Shown here: in pieces, positions 1-4,696 of the stretch
Layout: each line of letters opens with the position of its first letter
Numbering within the stretch: position 1 is the first letter of the stretch
DNA from: JAXHUK01 sp034189725
Lineage (GTDB): Bacteria; Chloroflexota; Dehalococcoidia; SZUA-161
Direction: 5' to 3'
Assembly: GCA_034189725.1 (NCBI GenBank)
Contig: JAXHUK010000025.1
Location: 1-5,143 of the forward strand
Length of the DNA stretch: 5,143 nt
Position numbers and translations under genes: made by a program
Notes under the pieces: generated by a model
Seen by the model: only the letters and a program-made list of their open reading frames with translations
What the model was told of the DNA's origin: nothing
Database searches by the model: none

Positions 1-1
1 T

Positions 2-820
2 TTCCACCTCTCGGTCGACCTGCTACGCCAGGAAGCTGAAGAGGTATTCAAGCTGGGGATACCGGCGATCATACTATTCGGACTACCGGAAGCCAAGGAT
101 GACCTGGGTTCTGCTGCCTGCGCCCCCGATGGTATTATTCAAAGGGCGGTTCGCGAGATCAAGAGCGCAGTTCCCGACCTGATAGTCATCACTGACGTCT
201 GTCTCTGCCAGTACACAACCCATGGGCACTGCGGTGTGCTGGAGAATGACTATGTCGATAATGATAAGACCCTGGAAATTATCGCGCGAACTGCACTCTC
301 CCATGCTGAAGCCGGTGCAGACATTGTCGCTCCATCCGACATGATGGACGGGCGCGTTGCCGCGATCCGCACTGCGCTGGACGACAGCGAATTTCACAAT
401 ACTGTCATCATGTCCTATGCCGCAAAGTATGCCTCGGCATTCTATGAGCCGTTTCGCGAGGCCGTAGAATCCGCCCCCCAATTCGGCGACCGCTGTTCCT
501 ACCAGATGGATCCGGCGAATGCCCGTGAGGCGTTGCAAGAGGTGGAGCTCGATATTGCGGAGGGAGCGGATATCGTGATGGTAAAACCCGCCCTTGCCTA
601 CCTCGACATAATCAACAGAGTGCACAGCACTTTTAACATTCCTCTGGCGGCTTATAGCGTAAGCGGGGAATTCGCTATGATTAAAGCTGCAGTACACAAT
701 GGCTGGGTGGACGAGCGGCGAATATCCCTGGAAATACTTACTGCAATAAAACGAGCTGGAGCAAGCCTCATCATAACCTACCATGCCAAAGATGCCGCCA
801 GGTGGCTCACATCCCGGTAA
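2..820 (+). CDS. hemB: Porphobilinogen synthase (delta-aminolevulinic acid dehydratase), 5'-truncated
   Basis: This enzyme condenses two 5-aminolevulinate molecules to porphobilinogen in cytoplasmic tetrapyrrole synthesis, feeding haem, sirohaem and corrinoids. The frame is open from base 2 to the TAA at 818-820, giving 272 visible residues. Family length is about 325, so roughly 53 N-terminal residues lie off the left edge. The zinc-type cysteine motif DVCLCQYTTHGHCG gives Cys67, Cys69 and Cys77 of the visible part, with the same spacing as human Cys122/124/132. Two active-site lysines are present: Lys142 in SYAAKYASAF and Lys195 in MVKPALAYLD, the latter being the Schiff-base lysine position. 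The enzyme should therefore be catalytically intact and of the Zn-cysteine class rather than the Mg/aspartate-rich class. It converges with dtd, and the stop codon touches the T-tract of that operon's terminator. No strong terminator is seen in the hemB direction. Identity is very secure; the start cannot be seen. Confidence 0.97.
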   Translation, partial: FHLSVDLLRQEAEEVFKLGIPAIILFGLPEAKDDLGSAACAPDGIIQRAVREIKSAVPDLIVITDVCLCQYTTHGHCGVLENDYVDNDKTLEIIARTALSHAEAGADIVAPSDMMDGRVAAIRTALDDSEFHNTVIMSYAAKYASAFYEPFREAVESAPQFGDRCSYQMDPANAREALQEVELDIAEGADIVMVKPALAYLDIINRVHSTFNIPLAAYSVSGEFAMIKAAVHNGWVDERRISLEILTAIKRAGASLIITYHAKDAARWLTSR

Positions 821-852
821 AAAAAGTGCACCGCTTATGAAACGGAGCACTT
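818..852 (-). terminator. Rho-independent terminator of the fmdB-dtd operon
   Basis: Read on the minus strand, a 6-bp stem (AAGTGC at 852-847, GCACTT at 829-824) can extend inward past an A-A mismatch by a 3-bp CCG/CGG stem. It is followed at once by a run of T, seven counting the last two of the stem (825-819). It lies just downstream of the dtd stop, as expected for an intrinsic terminator. In the plus direction the hairpin is followed by CCCTG, not a T-run, so it should work poorly for hemB. The stem is short, so efficiency is uncertain. Confidence 0.7.
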
Positions 853-867
853 CCCTGTTACTTGCAG

Positions 868-1329
868 CTAGCGCCGTGGCTTCAGGCGCTCTTCGCTGTC
901 GACGAAAATAGTAACCGGGCCATCGTTATAGATCTTTACCATCATGTGCTGCTGAAAACGACCGGTTTCGACATGCAACCCCGTCGCACGTAAATGATGA
1001 ACAAGCCTCTCCACCAGTGGTTCAGCCTCCTCAGGAGGAGCAGCATCAGTGAAACCGGGACGACGCCCTTTCCGAGTACTGGCATAGAGCGTAAACTGGC
1101 TCACAATCAACAGTTCGCCAGCGATATCCAGGACGGAGCGGTTAAATAGTCCCGCCTCATCGGAAAATATACGAAGATGGGGAATCTTCTCTGCTAGATA
1201 GGTAACATCGTCGTCGGAGTCATCTCTGCCAATCCCAACAAGCACCACCAAACCCTCTCCGATAGAAGCAACAGTGCTTTCTCCAACATCGACTGAAGCC
1301 TGAGAAACCCGTTGAATAAGGGCTCTCAA
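868..1329 (-). CDS. dtd: D-aminoacyl-tRNA deacylase (DTD1 type)
   Basis: This cytoplasmic proofreading enzyme hydrolyses D-amino acids (and glycine in some contexts) from mischarged tRNA, keeping them out of translation. It is 153 residues long, close to the usual ~145-150. Family motifs are present: the N-terminus MRALIQRVSQASV, SQFTLYA at residues 77-83, and the Gly-cisPro motif NDGPVT at 135-140, which reaches into the partner's active site in the homodimer. The stretch before it reads ETGRFQQHM, where E. coli has GRFGADM; this looks like ordinary variation. The start is a TTG at 1329-1327. It is chosen because the protein then begins exactly as the family does and because a purine-rich Shine-Dalgarno sequence sits just upstream. 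TTG overlaps the fmdB TGA as TTGA, so translation is probably coupled. It is the second and last gene of the operon, followed by a terminator. Identity is very secure. Confidence 0.97.
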   Translation of the reverse strand: MRALIQRVSQASVDVGESTVASIGEGLVVLVGIGRDDSDDDVTYLAEKIPHLRIFSDEAGLFNRSVLDIAGELLIVSQFTLYASTRKGRRPGFTDAAPPEEAEPLVERLVHHLRATGLHVETGRFQQHMMVKIYNDGPVTIFVDSEERLKPRR

Positions 1330-1649
1330 CTACCCTCCCCGACTTTAGTCTCAACCTGTGACTTTGTCGCTGTCGCTGTCTCCGACTCCTTTGTTGTATC
1401 GTCAGTCCCTGATTTGGTCTCGGACGCCGACTCAGGTTCACTTTCCTTGGGACTGGAGTTGAATACGCCCCGCTTGCCGTGATCGGTACTGTAGAATCCA
1501 CTCCCCTTGAATAGAATGGGTACAGGGTGAAATACACGACGCGCCCCATTCCCACATTTAGGACAAACAGCTACCGGCTTATCATCAAAGCTCTGTCTTT
1601 GTTCAAATTTTGTATTACATTCACTGCATTCGTAATCATAAACTGGCAC
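1326..1649 (-). CDS. FmdB-family small zinc-ribbon protein
   Basis: This is a 107-residue protein of the FmdB/CxxC-CxxC-SSSS family, named for a putative regulator of amide metabolism. The biochemical role of most members is unknown. The zinc ribbon spans about residues 1-33: MPVYDYEC with Cys8 and Cys11, then exactly 17 residues, then CPKCG with Cys29 and Cys32. A conserved patch, ILFKGSGFYSTD (45-56), follows. From about residue 62 to the end the sequence is a low-complexity tail of Ser, Thr, Glu and Lys, typical of the family and probably disordered. GTG at 1649 is chosen because the protein then starts MPVYDYEC like its relatives, with GAGGT five bases upstream. An in-frame GTG at 1661 would add four residues but leaves that Shine-Dalgarno inside the gene. 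It is first in an operon with dtd, behind a CIRCE-bearing promoter, so a stress-related role is inferred. Family membership is secure; function is not. Confidence 0.9.
   Translation of the reverse strand: MPVYDYECSECNTKFEQRQSFDDKPVAVCPKCGNGARRVFHPVPILFKGSGFYSTDHGKRGVFNSSPKESEPESASETKSGTDDTTKESETATATKSQVETKVGEGS
1327..1340 (-). promoter_or_regulatory. Ribosome binding site and TTG start of dtd
   Basis: On the minus strand GGGGAGGG (1340-1333) precedes the TTG start, with only four bases between its GGAGG core and the start. The site lies inside the last codons of fmdB. It decides the start: no ATG or GTG nearby would give the conserved MRALIQRV N-terminus. The short spacer and TTGA overlap fit re-initiation by ribosomes finishing fmdB. 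Confidence 0.75.
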
Positions 1650-1659
1650 CTTGCACCTC
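1647..1659 (-). promoter_or_regulatory. Ribosome binding site and GTG start of the fmdB-family gene
   Basis: On the minus strand GAGGT (1659-1655) is followed after five bases by GTG (1649-1647) and the family-typical MPVYDYEC. The upstream in-frame GTG at 1661-1659 overlaps this Shine-Dalgarno and is preceded by a T-run with no binding site of its own. The downstream start is therefore preferred. Confidence 0.7.
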
Positions 1660-1704
1660 ACAAAAAAAGCGGCTCTCGAGCAGGCACGCTGTATTTCAAA
1701 ACGA

Positions 1705-1741
1705 CTTTGTTAGCACTCGATTAGCAAGAGTGCTAACAAAG
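1705..1741. promoter_or_regulatory. CIRCE operator (HrcA binding site)
   Basis: TTAGCACTC at 1710-1718 and GAGTGCTAA at 1728-1736, separated by nine bases, match the CIRCE consensus exactly. The dyad extends to perfect 14-base arms (1705-1718 and 1728-1741). CIRCE is the known DNA operator of the heat-shock repressor HrcA and usually lies before groESL or the hrcA-grpE-dnaK operon. Here it begins four bases downstream of the -10 box of the minus-strand promoter, 56 bases before the fmdB start codon, and covers the likely transcription start. It lies about 165 bases from rpsB and upstream of that gene's best promoter candidate. The leftward fmdB-dtd operon is therefore the likelier target. The site itself is nearly certain; its target is inferred. 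Confidence 0.93.
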
Positions 1742-1744
1742 AAT

Positions 1745-1773
1745 AATTTAGCACCTTGACCTAGTCTTGTCAA
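1745..1773 (-). promoter_or_regulatory. Predicted housekeeping-sigma promoter of fmdB-dtd
   Basis: On the minus strand a perfect -35 hexamer TTGACA (1773-1768) is followed by a 17-base spacer and TAAATT (1750-1745), a fair -10 box matching the consensus at four of six positions. The predicted transcription start falls near 1738, inside the CIRCE inverted repeat. That is the usual geometry for HrcA repression of sigma-70-type promoters. The start itself is a prediction. Confidence 0.65.
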
Positions 1774-1774
1774 G
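1755..1774. repeat. Inverted repeat CTTGAC-N8-GTCAAG over the -35 region
   Basis: Perfect 6-base arms at 1755-1760 and 1769-1774 flank eight bases. One arm contains the minus-strand -35 hexamer; the other puts TTGACC on the plus strand, where no matching -10 box follows at 16-18 bases. It may be a chance product of two -35-like sequences or an operator for a second regulator. Its function is unknown. Confidence 0.5.
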
Positions 1775-1786
1775 CAAACTGCGCTA

Positions 1787-1815
1787 TTGCCTTTTGCGTC
1801 CACGTATGGTAGACT
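1787..1815 (+). promoter_or_regulatory. Candidate promoter of rpsB
   Basis: TTGCCT (1787-1792) and TAGACT (1810-1815) are separated by 17 bases and are the best sigma-70-like pair between CIRCE and rpsB. Each hexamer is only a moderate match. The predicted start near 1822 gives a leader of about 85 bases. The -10 box overlaps a small dyad, GGTAG-ACT-CTACC (1808-1820). This is a tentative assignment. Confidence 0.4.
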
Positions 1816-1906
1816 CTACCCTTAGTTGATAAAATTGGCTCATAGTATGGATTTTTTGTAGAAACTAAGTATTGTCAGACAAGATAGGGAGAAAGGTCTT
1901 TAAAAT

Positions 1907-2704
1907 ATGTCAGAACCTGTTTCAATGAAAGTACTTCTCGAATCCGGCGTACACTTCGGGCACCAGGTAGCACGCTGGAATCCCAAAATGAGGTCGTTCA
2001 TCTTCAGTCAGCGTAATGGTATTCATATCATCGATCTTGAACAAACCGTAGTGTTACTCAGCAAGGCATATGAGTTCGTACGTAAAATAACTGAAGATGG
2101 GCAGAACATTATCTTCGTGGGCAGCAAAAAACAGGCACAGGAAGCAATCGAACAGGAGGCCAAGCGTTGCGGTATGTTTTATGTCAATCAGCGCTGGCTC
2201 GGAGGAATGCTGACCAACTTCACAACTATTCAATCGCGCATTGACTATTTAGTGCTCCTTGAAGACCGGAAGGCAAGGGGAGAATTCGAGCGCTTGCCCA
2301 AAAAAGAAGTGTTGAAGCTGGAACGAGAAATTGCCCACCTCAACAGACTGCTCGGGGGTGTGAAAGCGATGACCAGCATTCCCGGAGCTCTGTTTATTGT
2401 TGATCCTAGCAAGGAAAGGAACGCCGTCGCTGAAGCCAAGCGTATCGGCGTGCCCATCGTGGCAATTGTGGACACTAATTGCGACCCCGATGAGATCGAT
2501 TATCCCATTCCCGGCAATGACGATGCAATCAGGGCAGTATCCCTTTTTTGTAATGTAGTAGCAAATGCTGTACTGGAAGGCAGACAGGCTCTAGAAGCAC
2601 TCGCCGAAAAGGAAGAAGAAGCCGAACTGGAGTTTCCCGCAAACTACGAAGCTATATTTGAGCCAGATGACGTACAGCTAAGTTCGATAGAGAGCGACGG
2701 TTAG
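1907..2704 (+). CDS. rpsB: 30S ribosomal protein S2
   Basis: S2 is a late-assembling protein of the small ribosomal subunit, on the solvent side between head and body, and helps recruit S1 in many bacteria. The protein is 265 residues long, within the family range. It starts MSEPVSMKVLLESGVHFGHQ, carries the conserved YVNQRWLGGMLTNF at residues 92-105, and has the C-terminal signature PIPGNDDAIRAV at 200-211. The helical insertion (about 105-150) is typical. The last ~35 residues are an acidic tail (AEKEEEAELE and beyond). ATG at 1907 is preceded by AAAGGT nine bases upstream. It is first in the rightward cluster and divergent from fmdB-dtd. Its leader could allow S2 autoregulation, as known in enterobacteria, but no recognised S2-binding fold was identified here. 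Identity is certain. Confidence 0.98.
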   Translation: MSEPVSMKVLLESGVHFGHQVARWNPKMRSFIFSQRNGIHIIDLEQTVVLLSKAYEFVRKITEDGQNIIFVGSKKQAQEAIEQEAKRCGMFYVNQRWLGGMLTNFTTIQSRIDYLVLLEDRKARGEFERLPKKEVLKLEREIAHLNRLLGGVKAMTSIPGALFIVDPSKERNAVAEAKRIGVPIVAIVDTNCDPDEIDYPIPGNDDAIRAVSLFCNVVANAVLEGRQALEALAEKEEEAELEFPANYEAIFEPDDVQLSSIESDG

Positions 2705-2714
2705 GAGGTAAATG
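2703..2714 (+). promoter_or_regulatory. Ribosome binding site of tsf, overlapping the rpsB stop
   Basis: AGGAGGT (2703-2709) overlaps the rpsB TAG and stands only two bases before the ATG at 2712 (three after the GGAGG core), closer than the usual five to nine. The strong match and overlap suggest tsf is translated by ribosomes finishing rpsB, which would keep S2 and EF-Ts output linked. Confidence 0.75.
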
Positions 2715-3233
2715 CAAGTTTCTACGGAAGCAATAAAAGCGCTGCGAGAAAAAACGAACGCAGGAATAATGGAATGCAAGCGAGTTCTCCAGGAAGTTGA
2801 TGGTGATCTCGCTGCCGCCACTCAAAAACTAAGAGAGCGCGGCTATGAAATGGCCAGGAAAAAGGAGAGTCGAACTGCGAACCAGGGATTAGTAGAATCC
2901 TATATCCACACCGGAGGACGTGTAGGGGTCTTAGTAGAGGTAAATTGCGAAAGCGATTTCGTTTCCAATACTCAAGAGTTTAAGGATTTAGCCCATGACA
3001 TAGCAATGCAAATTGTGGCGGCCAATCCTCGCTATATCAATCCCGATGACGCCCCTGAAGGAACTGAGTCAACCGATGATGATTGCCTCTTGCTTCAACC
3101 ATTTATCAAAGATCCCAGTAAGACAGTCAATGATTTAATAACCGAGACCATAGCGAAAGTCAGAGAAAACATCAAGGTAAAGCGGTTCTCTCGTTTCGAG
3201 TTGGGGTTAGATGGAGAAGACACACAACCCTAG
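2712..3233 (+). CDS. tsf: Translation elongation factor Ts, short form
   Basis: EF-Ts is the cytoplasmic guanine-nucleotide exchange factor that restores EF-Tu to the GTP state. The N-terminal UBA-like domain (about 1-50) contains LREKTNAGIMECKRVL (11-26). The core contains EVNCESDFVSN (76-86), whose Asp82 and Phe83 correspond to the pair that wedges into EF-Tu. Here Ser replaces the usual Thr of the TDF triplet. At 173 residues it is far shorter than E. coli EF-Ts (283). It lacks the second core lobe and the coiled coil, and so resembles the short Thermus-type factors, which act as dimers. The C-terminal segment FIKDPSKTVNDLI to KRFSRFELG (131-165) is conserved, so it is complete rather than truncated. 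Its last 23 bases overlap pyrH. Identity is secure. Confidence 0.97.
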   Translation: MQVSTEAIKALREKTNAGIMECKRVLQEVDGDLAAATQKLRERGYEMARKKESRTANQGLVESYIHTGGRVGVLVEVNCESDFVSNTQEFKDLAHDIAMQIVAANPRYINPDDAPEGTESTDDDCLLLQPFIKDPSKTVNDLITETIAKVRENIKVKRFSRFELGLDGEDTQP

Positions 3234-3945
3234 ATACAAACGTGTTCTATTAAAGCTGAGTGGCGAATCACTTATGGGCGAGAGTGGGTTCGGTATCGAT
3301 TCCTCAACCCTGAAGACCATTGCTCAGCAAATAAAGCATATCGTAGACAGTAACATCCAGATCGCTGTTGTTGTTGGCGGCGGTAATATATTCAGAGGTG
3401 AAGAGGCTGCGCAGAGAGGAATGGACCGGGTCACCGCTGATTATGCTGGGATGTTGGCGACTATTATCAATGCCCTTGCCCTTCAAGATGCCCTGGAACG
3501 GGAAGGGGTAGTTACAAGAAGTCAGAGCGCAATTGGTGTGCAAGCAGTCGCCGAACCCTATACGCGCCGGCGTGCTATTCGTCACCTTGAAAAAGGTAGA
3601 GTGGTCATTTTTGCCGCAGGTACCGGTAATCCCTATATGACGACTGATACCGCAGCGGCCTTGCGAGCAATAGAAATCAATGCTGATGTATTGCTCATGG
3701 CCAAAAACAAAGTCGATGGGATTTACGATTCAGACCCCCTGGTAAACGCAGGGGCAAAAAAGTACGATCATCTCAGCTACATGGAAGCGTTGAAAAACAG
3801 GCTCGAAGTAATGGACTCAACCGCTCTGTCGCTTTGCATGGATAACGAGGTTCCTATCATAGTATTCGATCTCCAGGCTCCCAAGAGCATTGAGCGAGTA
3901 AGCACCGGTGAGCTTATAGGCACCCTGGTGCAAGGTGATGAATAA
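3211..3945 (+). CDS. pyrH: Uridylate kinase (UMP kinase)
   Basis: This enzyme phosphorylates UMP to UDP with ATP in cytoplasmic pyrimidine nucleotide synthesis. It belongs to the hexameric bacterial amino-acid-kinase fold, typically GTP-activated and UTP-inhibited. Length is 244 residues against 241 in E. coli. Motifs in order are KLSGES (15-20, phosphate binding), VVGGGNIFRG (54-63), GTGNPYMTTDTAA (137-149, UMP/ATP site), KVDGIYDSDP (167-176) and MDSTA (201-205). The ATG at 3211 lies inside tsf, overlapping it by 23 bases in another frame. Its ribosome binding site is weak (GGGG four bases upstream), so coupling to tsf translation is likely. No later start keeps the conserved YKRVLLKLSGE strand complete. 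A 169-base gap before frr follows. Identity is certain. Confidence 0.98.
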   Translation: MEKTHNPRYKRVLLKLSGESLMGESGFGIDSSTLKTIAQQIKHIVDSNIQIAVVVGGGNIFRGEEAAQRGMDRVTADYAGMLATIINALALQDALEREGVVTRSQSAIGVQAVAEPYTRRRAIRHLEKGRVVIFAAGTGNPYMTTDTAAALRAIEINADVLLMAKNKVDGIYDSDPLVNAGAKKYDHLSYMEALKNRLEVMDSTALSLCMDNEVPIIVFDLQAPKSIERVSTGELIGTLVQGDE

Positions 3946-4114
3946 TGTGGATGTTCGATATCAAACCATCGGTCTCTCTGCATCATTCCCTGTAGACACC
4001 ATAACAGCGCAGTCATGTAGAAAAGTCGCAACCCTTGAGTTCCTGCTCTCGATCGCCATCAACTGAATGCTTAGTACAGCCAGATGAGTACCTTCTTTGT
4101 GAGAGGCGTTAGCA
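3946..4114 (+). other. pyrH-frr intergenic gap with a possible 16-codon ORF
   Basis: This is the only sizeable gap in the rightward cluster. No convincing sigma-70 hexamer pair, intrinsic terminator or tRNA is visible. An ATG whose first base is the last base of the pyrH stop (3945) opens a 16-codon frame ending with TAG at 3993-3995, reading MWMFDIKPSVSLHHSL, with AAGGTG seven bases upstream. It resembles no known leader peptide and could be chance. The end of the gap carries the frr Shine-Dalgarno GAGAGG (4101-4106). Whether frr has its own promoter here cannot be decided. Confidence 0.4.
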
Positions 4115-4675
4115 ATGAGTGCTGAAGACGTTCTACAGAATGCAAACGATAAAATGGAGAAAGCAGTCGATGTGCTGAAAAGTGATTTCGCTGCTATCCG
4201 AACAGGCAGAGCCAGCCCGGGGCTTGTCAATCGCATATCAGTGGATTACCACGGAGTGGCCGTTCCCCTCAACCAGATCGCCAATATATCCATCCCCGAA
4301 GCAAGAATGATCATGATACAACCCTGGGAACGAGATATTATTTCGAGTGTTGAAAAAGCCATTCTTAAATCGGACATTGGCCTTAACCCATCTAATGACG
4401 GCAATGTGATCAGACTAGCTATCCCCCAGCTCACCGAGGAACGGCGCAATCAACTGGTGAAGATGGTAAGAAAACGGGCTGAGGATGGTAAAGTGGCAGT
4501 ACGCAATGTACGTCGAGATGGTCTCGAAAAGTTGCGCAGTCTGAAGGACGCCAAAGAAATTTCAGAAGACGACCAGAAGCGAGCCCTTGGCCAATTACAG
4601 CAGCTTACCGACAAATCCATTGAGGAAATCTCTCAGATAGCAAAGGAAAAGGAAACCGAACTCCTGGAATTTTAA
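4115..4675 (+). CDS. frr: Ribosome recycling factor
   Basis: RRF works with EF-G to split post-termination ribosomes in the cytoplasm. At 186 residues it matches the family (E. coli 185). The two-domain tRNA-like shape is encoded as a long three-helix bundle (about 1-30 and 105-186) around a small beta domain (about 31-104). Diagnostic motifs are AAIRTGRASPGL (26-37), DIGLNPSNDGNVIRLAIP (87-104) and LTEERRNQLVKMVRK (106-120), followed by the basic AVRNVRRDG (128-136). ATG at 4115 is supported by GAGAGG eight bases upstream and by agreement with the usual N-terminus. It follows pyrH after a gap and precedes uppS by 18 bases, the common pyrH-frr-uppS arrangement. Identity is certain. Confidence 0.98.
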   Translation: MSAEDVLQNANDKMEKAVDVLKSDFAAIRTGRASPGLVNRISVDYHGVAVPLNQIANISIPEARMIMIQPWERDIISSVEKAILKSDIGLNPSNDGNVIRLAIPQLTEERRNQLVKMVRKRAEDGKVAVRNVRRDGLEKLRSLKDAKEISEDDQKRALGQLQQLTDKSIEEISQIAKEKETELLEF

Positions 4676-4681
4676 TGCAAC

Positions 4682-4696
4682 GAGGAAGTGTAATTG
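4682..4696 (+). promoter_or_regulatory. Ribosome binding site and TTG start of uppS
   Basis: GAGGAAG (4682-4688) lies just after the frr stop, with eight bases between its GAGG and the TTG at 4694-4696. An in-frame TAA at 4691-4693 rules out any earlier start. A later in-frame GTG at 4724 has no Shine-Dalgarno, and the ATG at 4766 falls inside the catalytic IIMDGNG motif. TTG at 4694 is therefore the best start. Confidence 0.75.

Noticed and set aside
83..850. Open frame of 255 codons on the minus strand opposite hemB
   Set aside because: It lies almost entirely antisense to a hemB frame with intact catalytic motifs, shows no recognisable domain, and starts in the dtd terminator. It is a codon-bias shadow.
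818..852. Bidirectional terminator also ending hemB
   Set aside because: In the hemB direction the hairpin is followed by CCCTG rather than a T-run, so only the minus-strand role is supported.
1220..1555. Minus-strand frame of 111 codons across the fmdB-dtd junction
   Set aside because: It overlaps two clearly real genes in another frame, and its Arg/Ser/Gln-rich product reflects the low-complexity fmdB tail.
1527..1724. Plus-strand 65-codon frame opposite the start of fmdB
   Set aside because: It is antisense to the conserved zinc ribbon and runs into the CIRCE region with no plausible ribosome binding site or family resemblance.
1705..1741. CIRCE hairpin as an intrinsic terminator
   Set aside because: The arms match the HrcA operator exactly and no T-run of note follows on either strand, so the operator explanation is far better.
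1756..1784. TTGACC on the plus strand as the rpsB -35 box
   Set aside because: At 16-18 bases downstream there is only CTGCGC-like sequence, with no acceptable -10 box. TTGCCT/TAGACT further on is better.
3961..4236. Minus-strand frame covering the pyrH-frr gap
   Set aside because: It extends well into frr on the opposite strand, has no recognisable motif, and no promoter was seen for it. The overlapping minus frame 3777-4031 was rejected for the same reasons.
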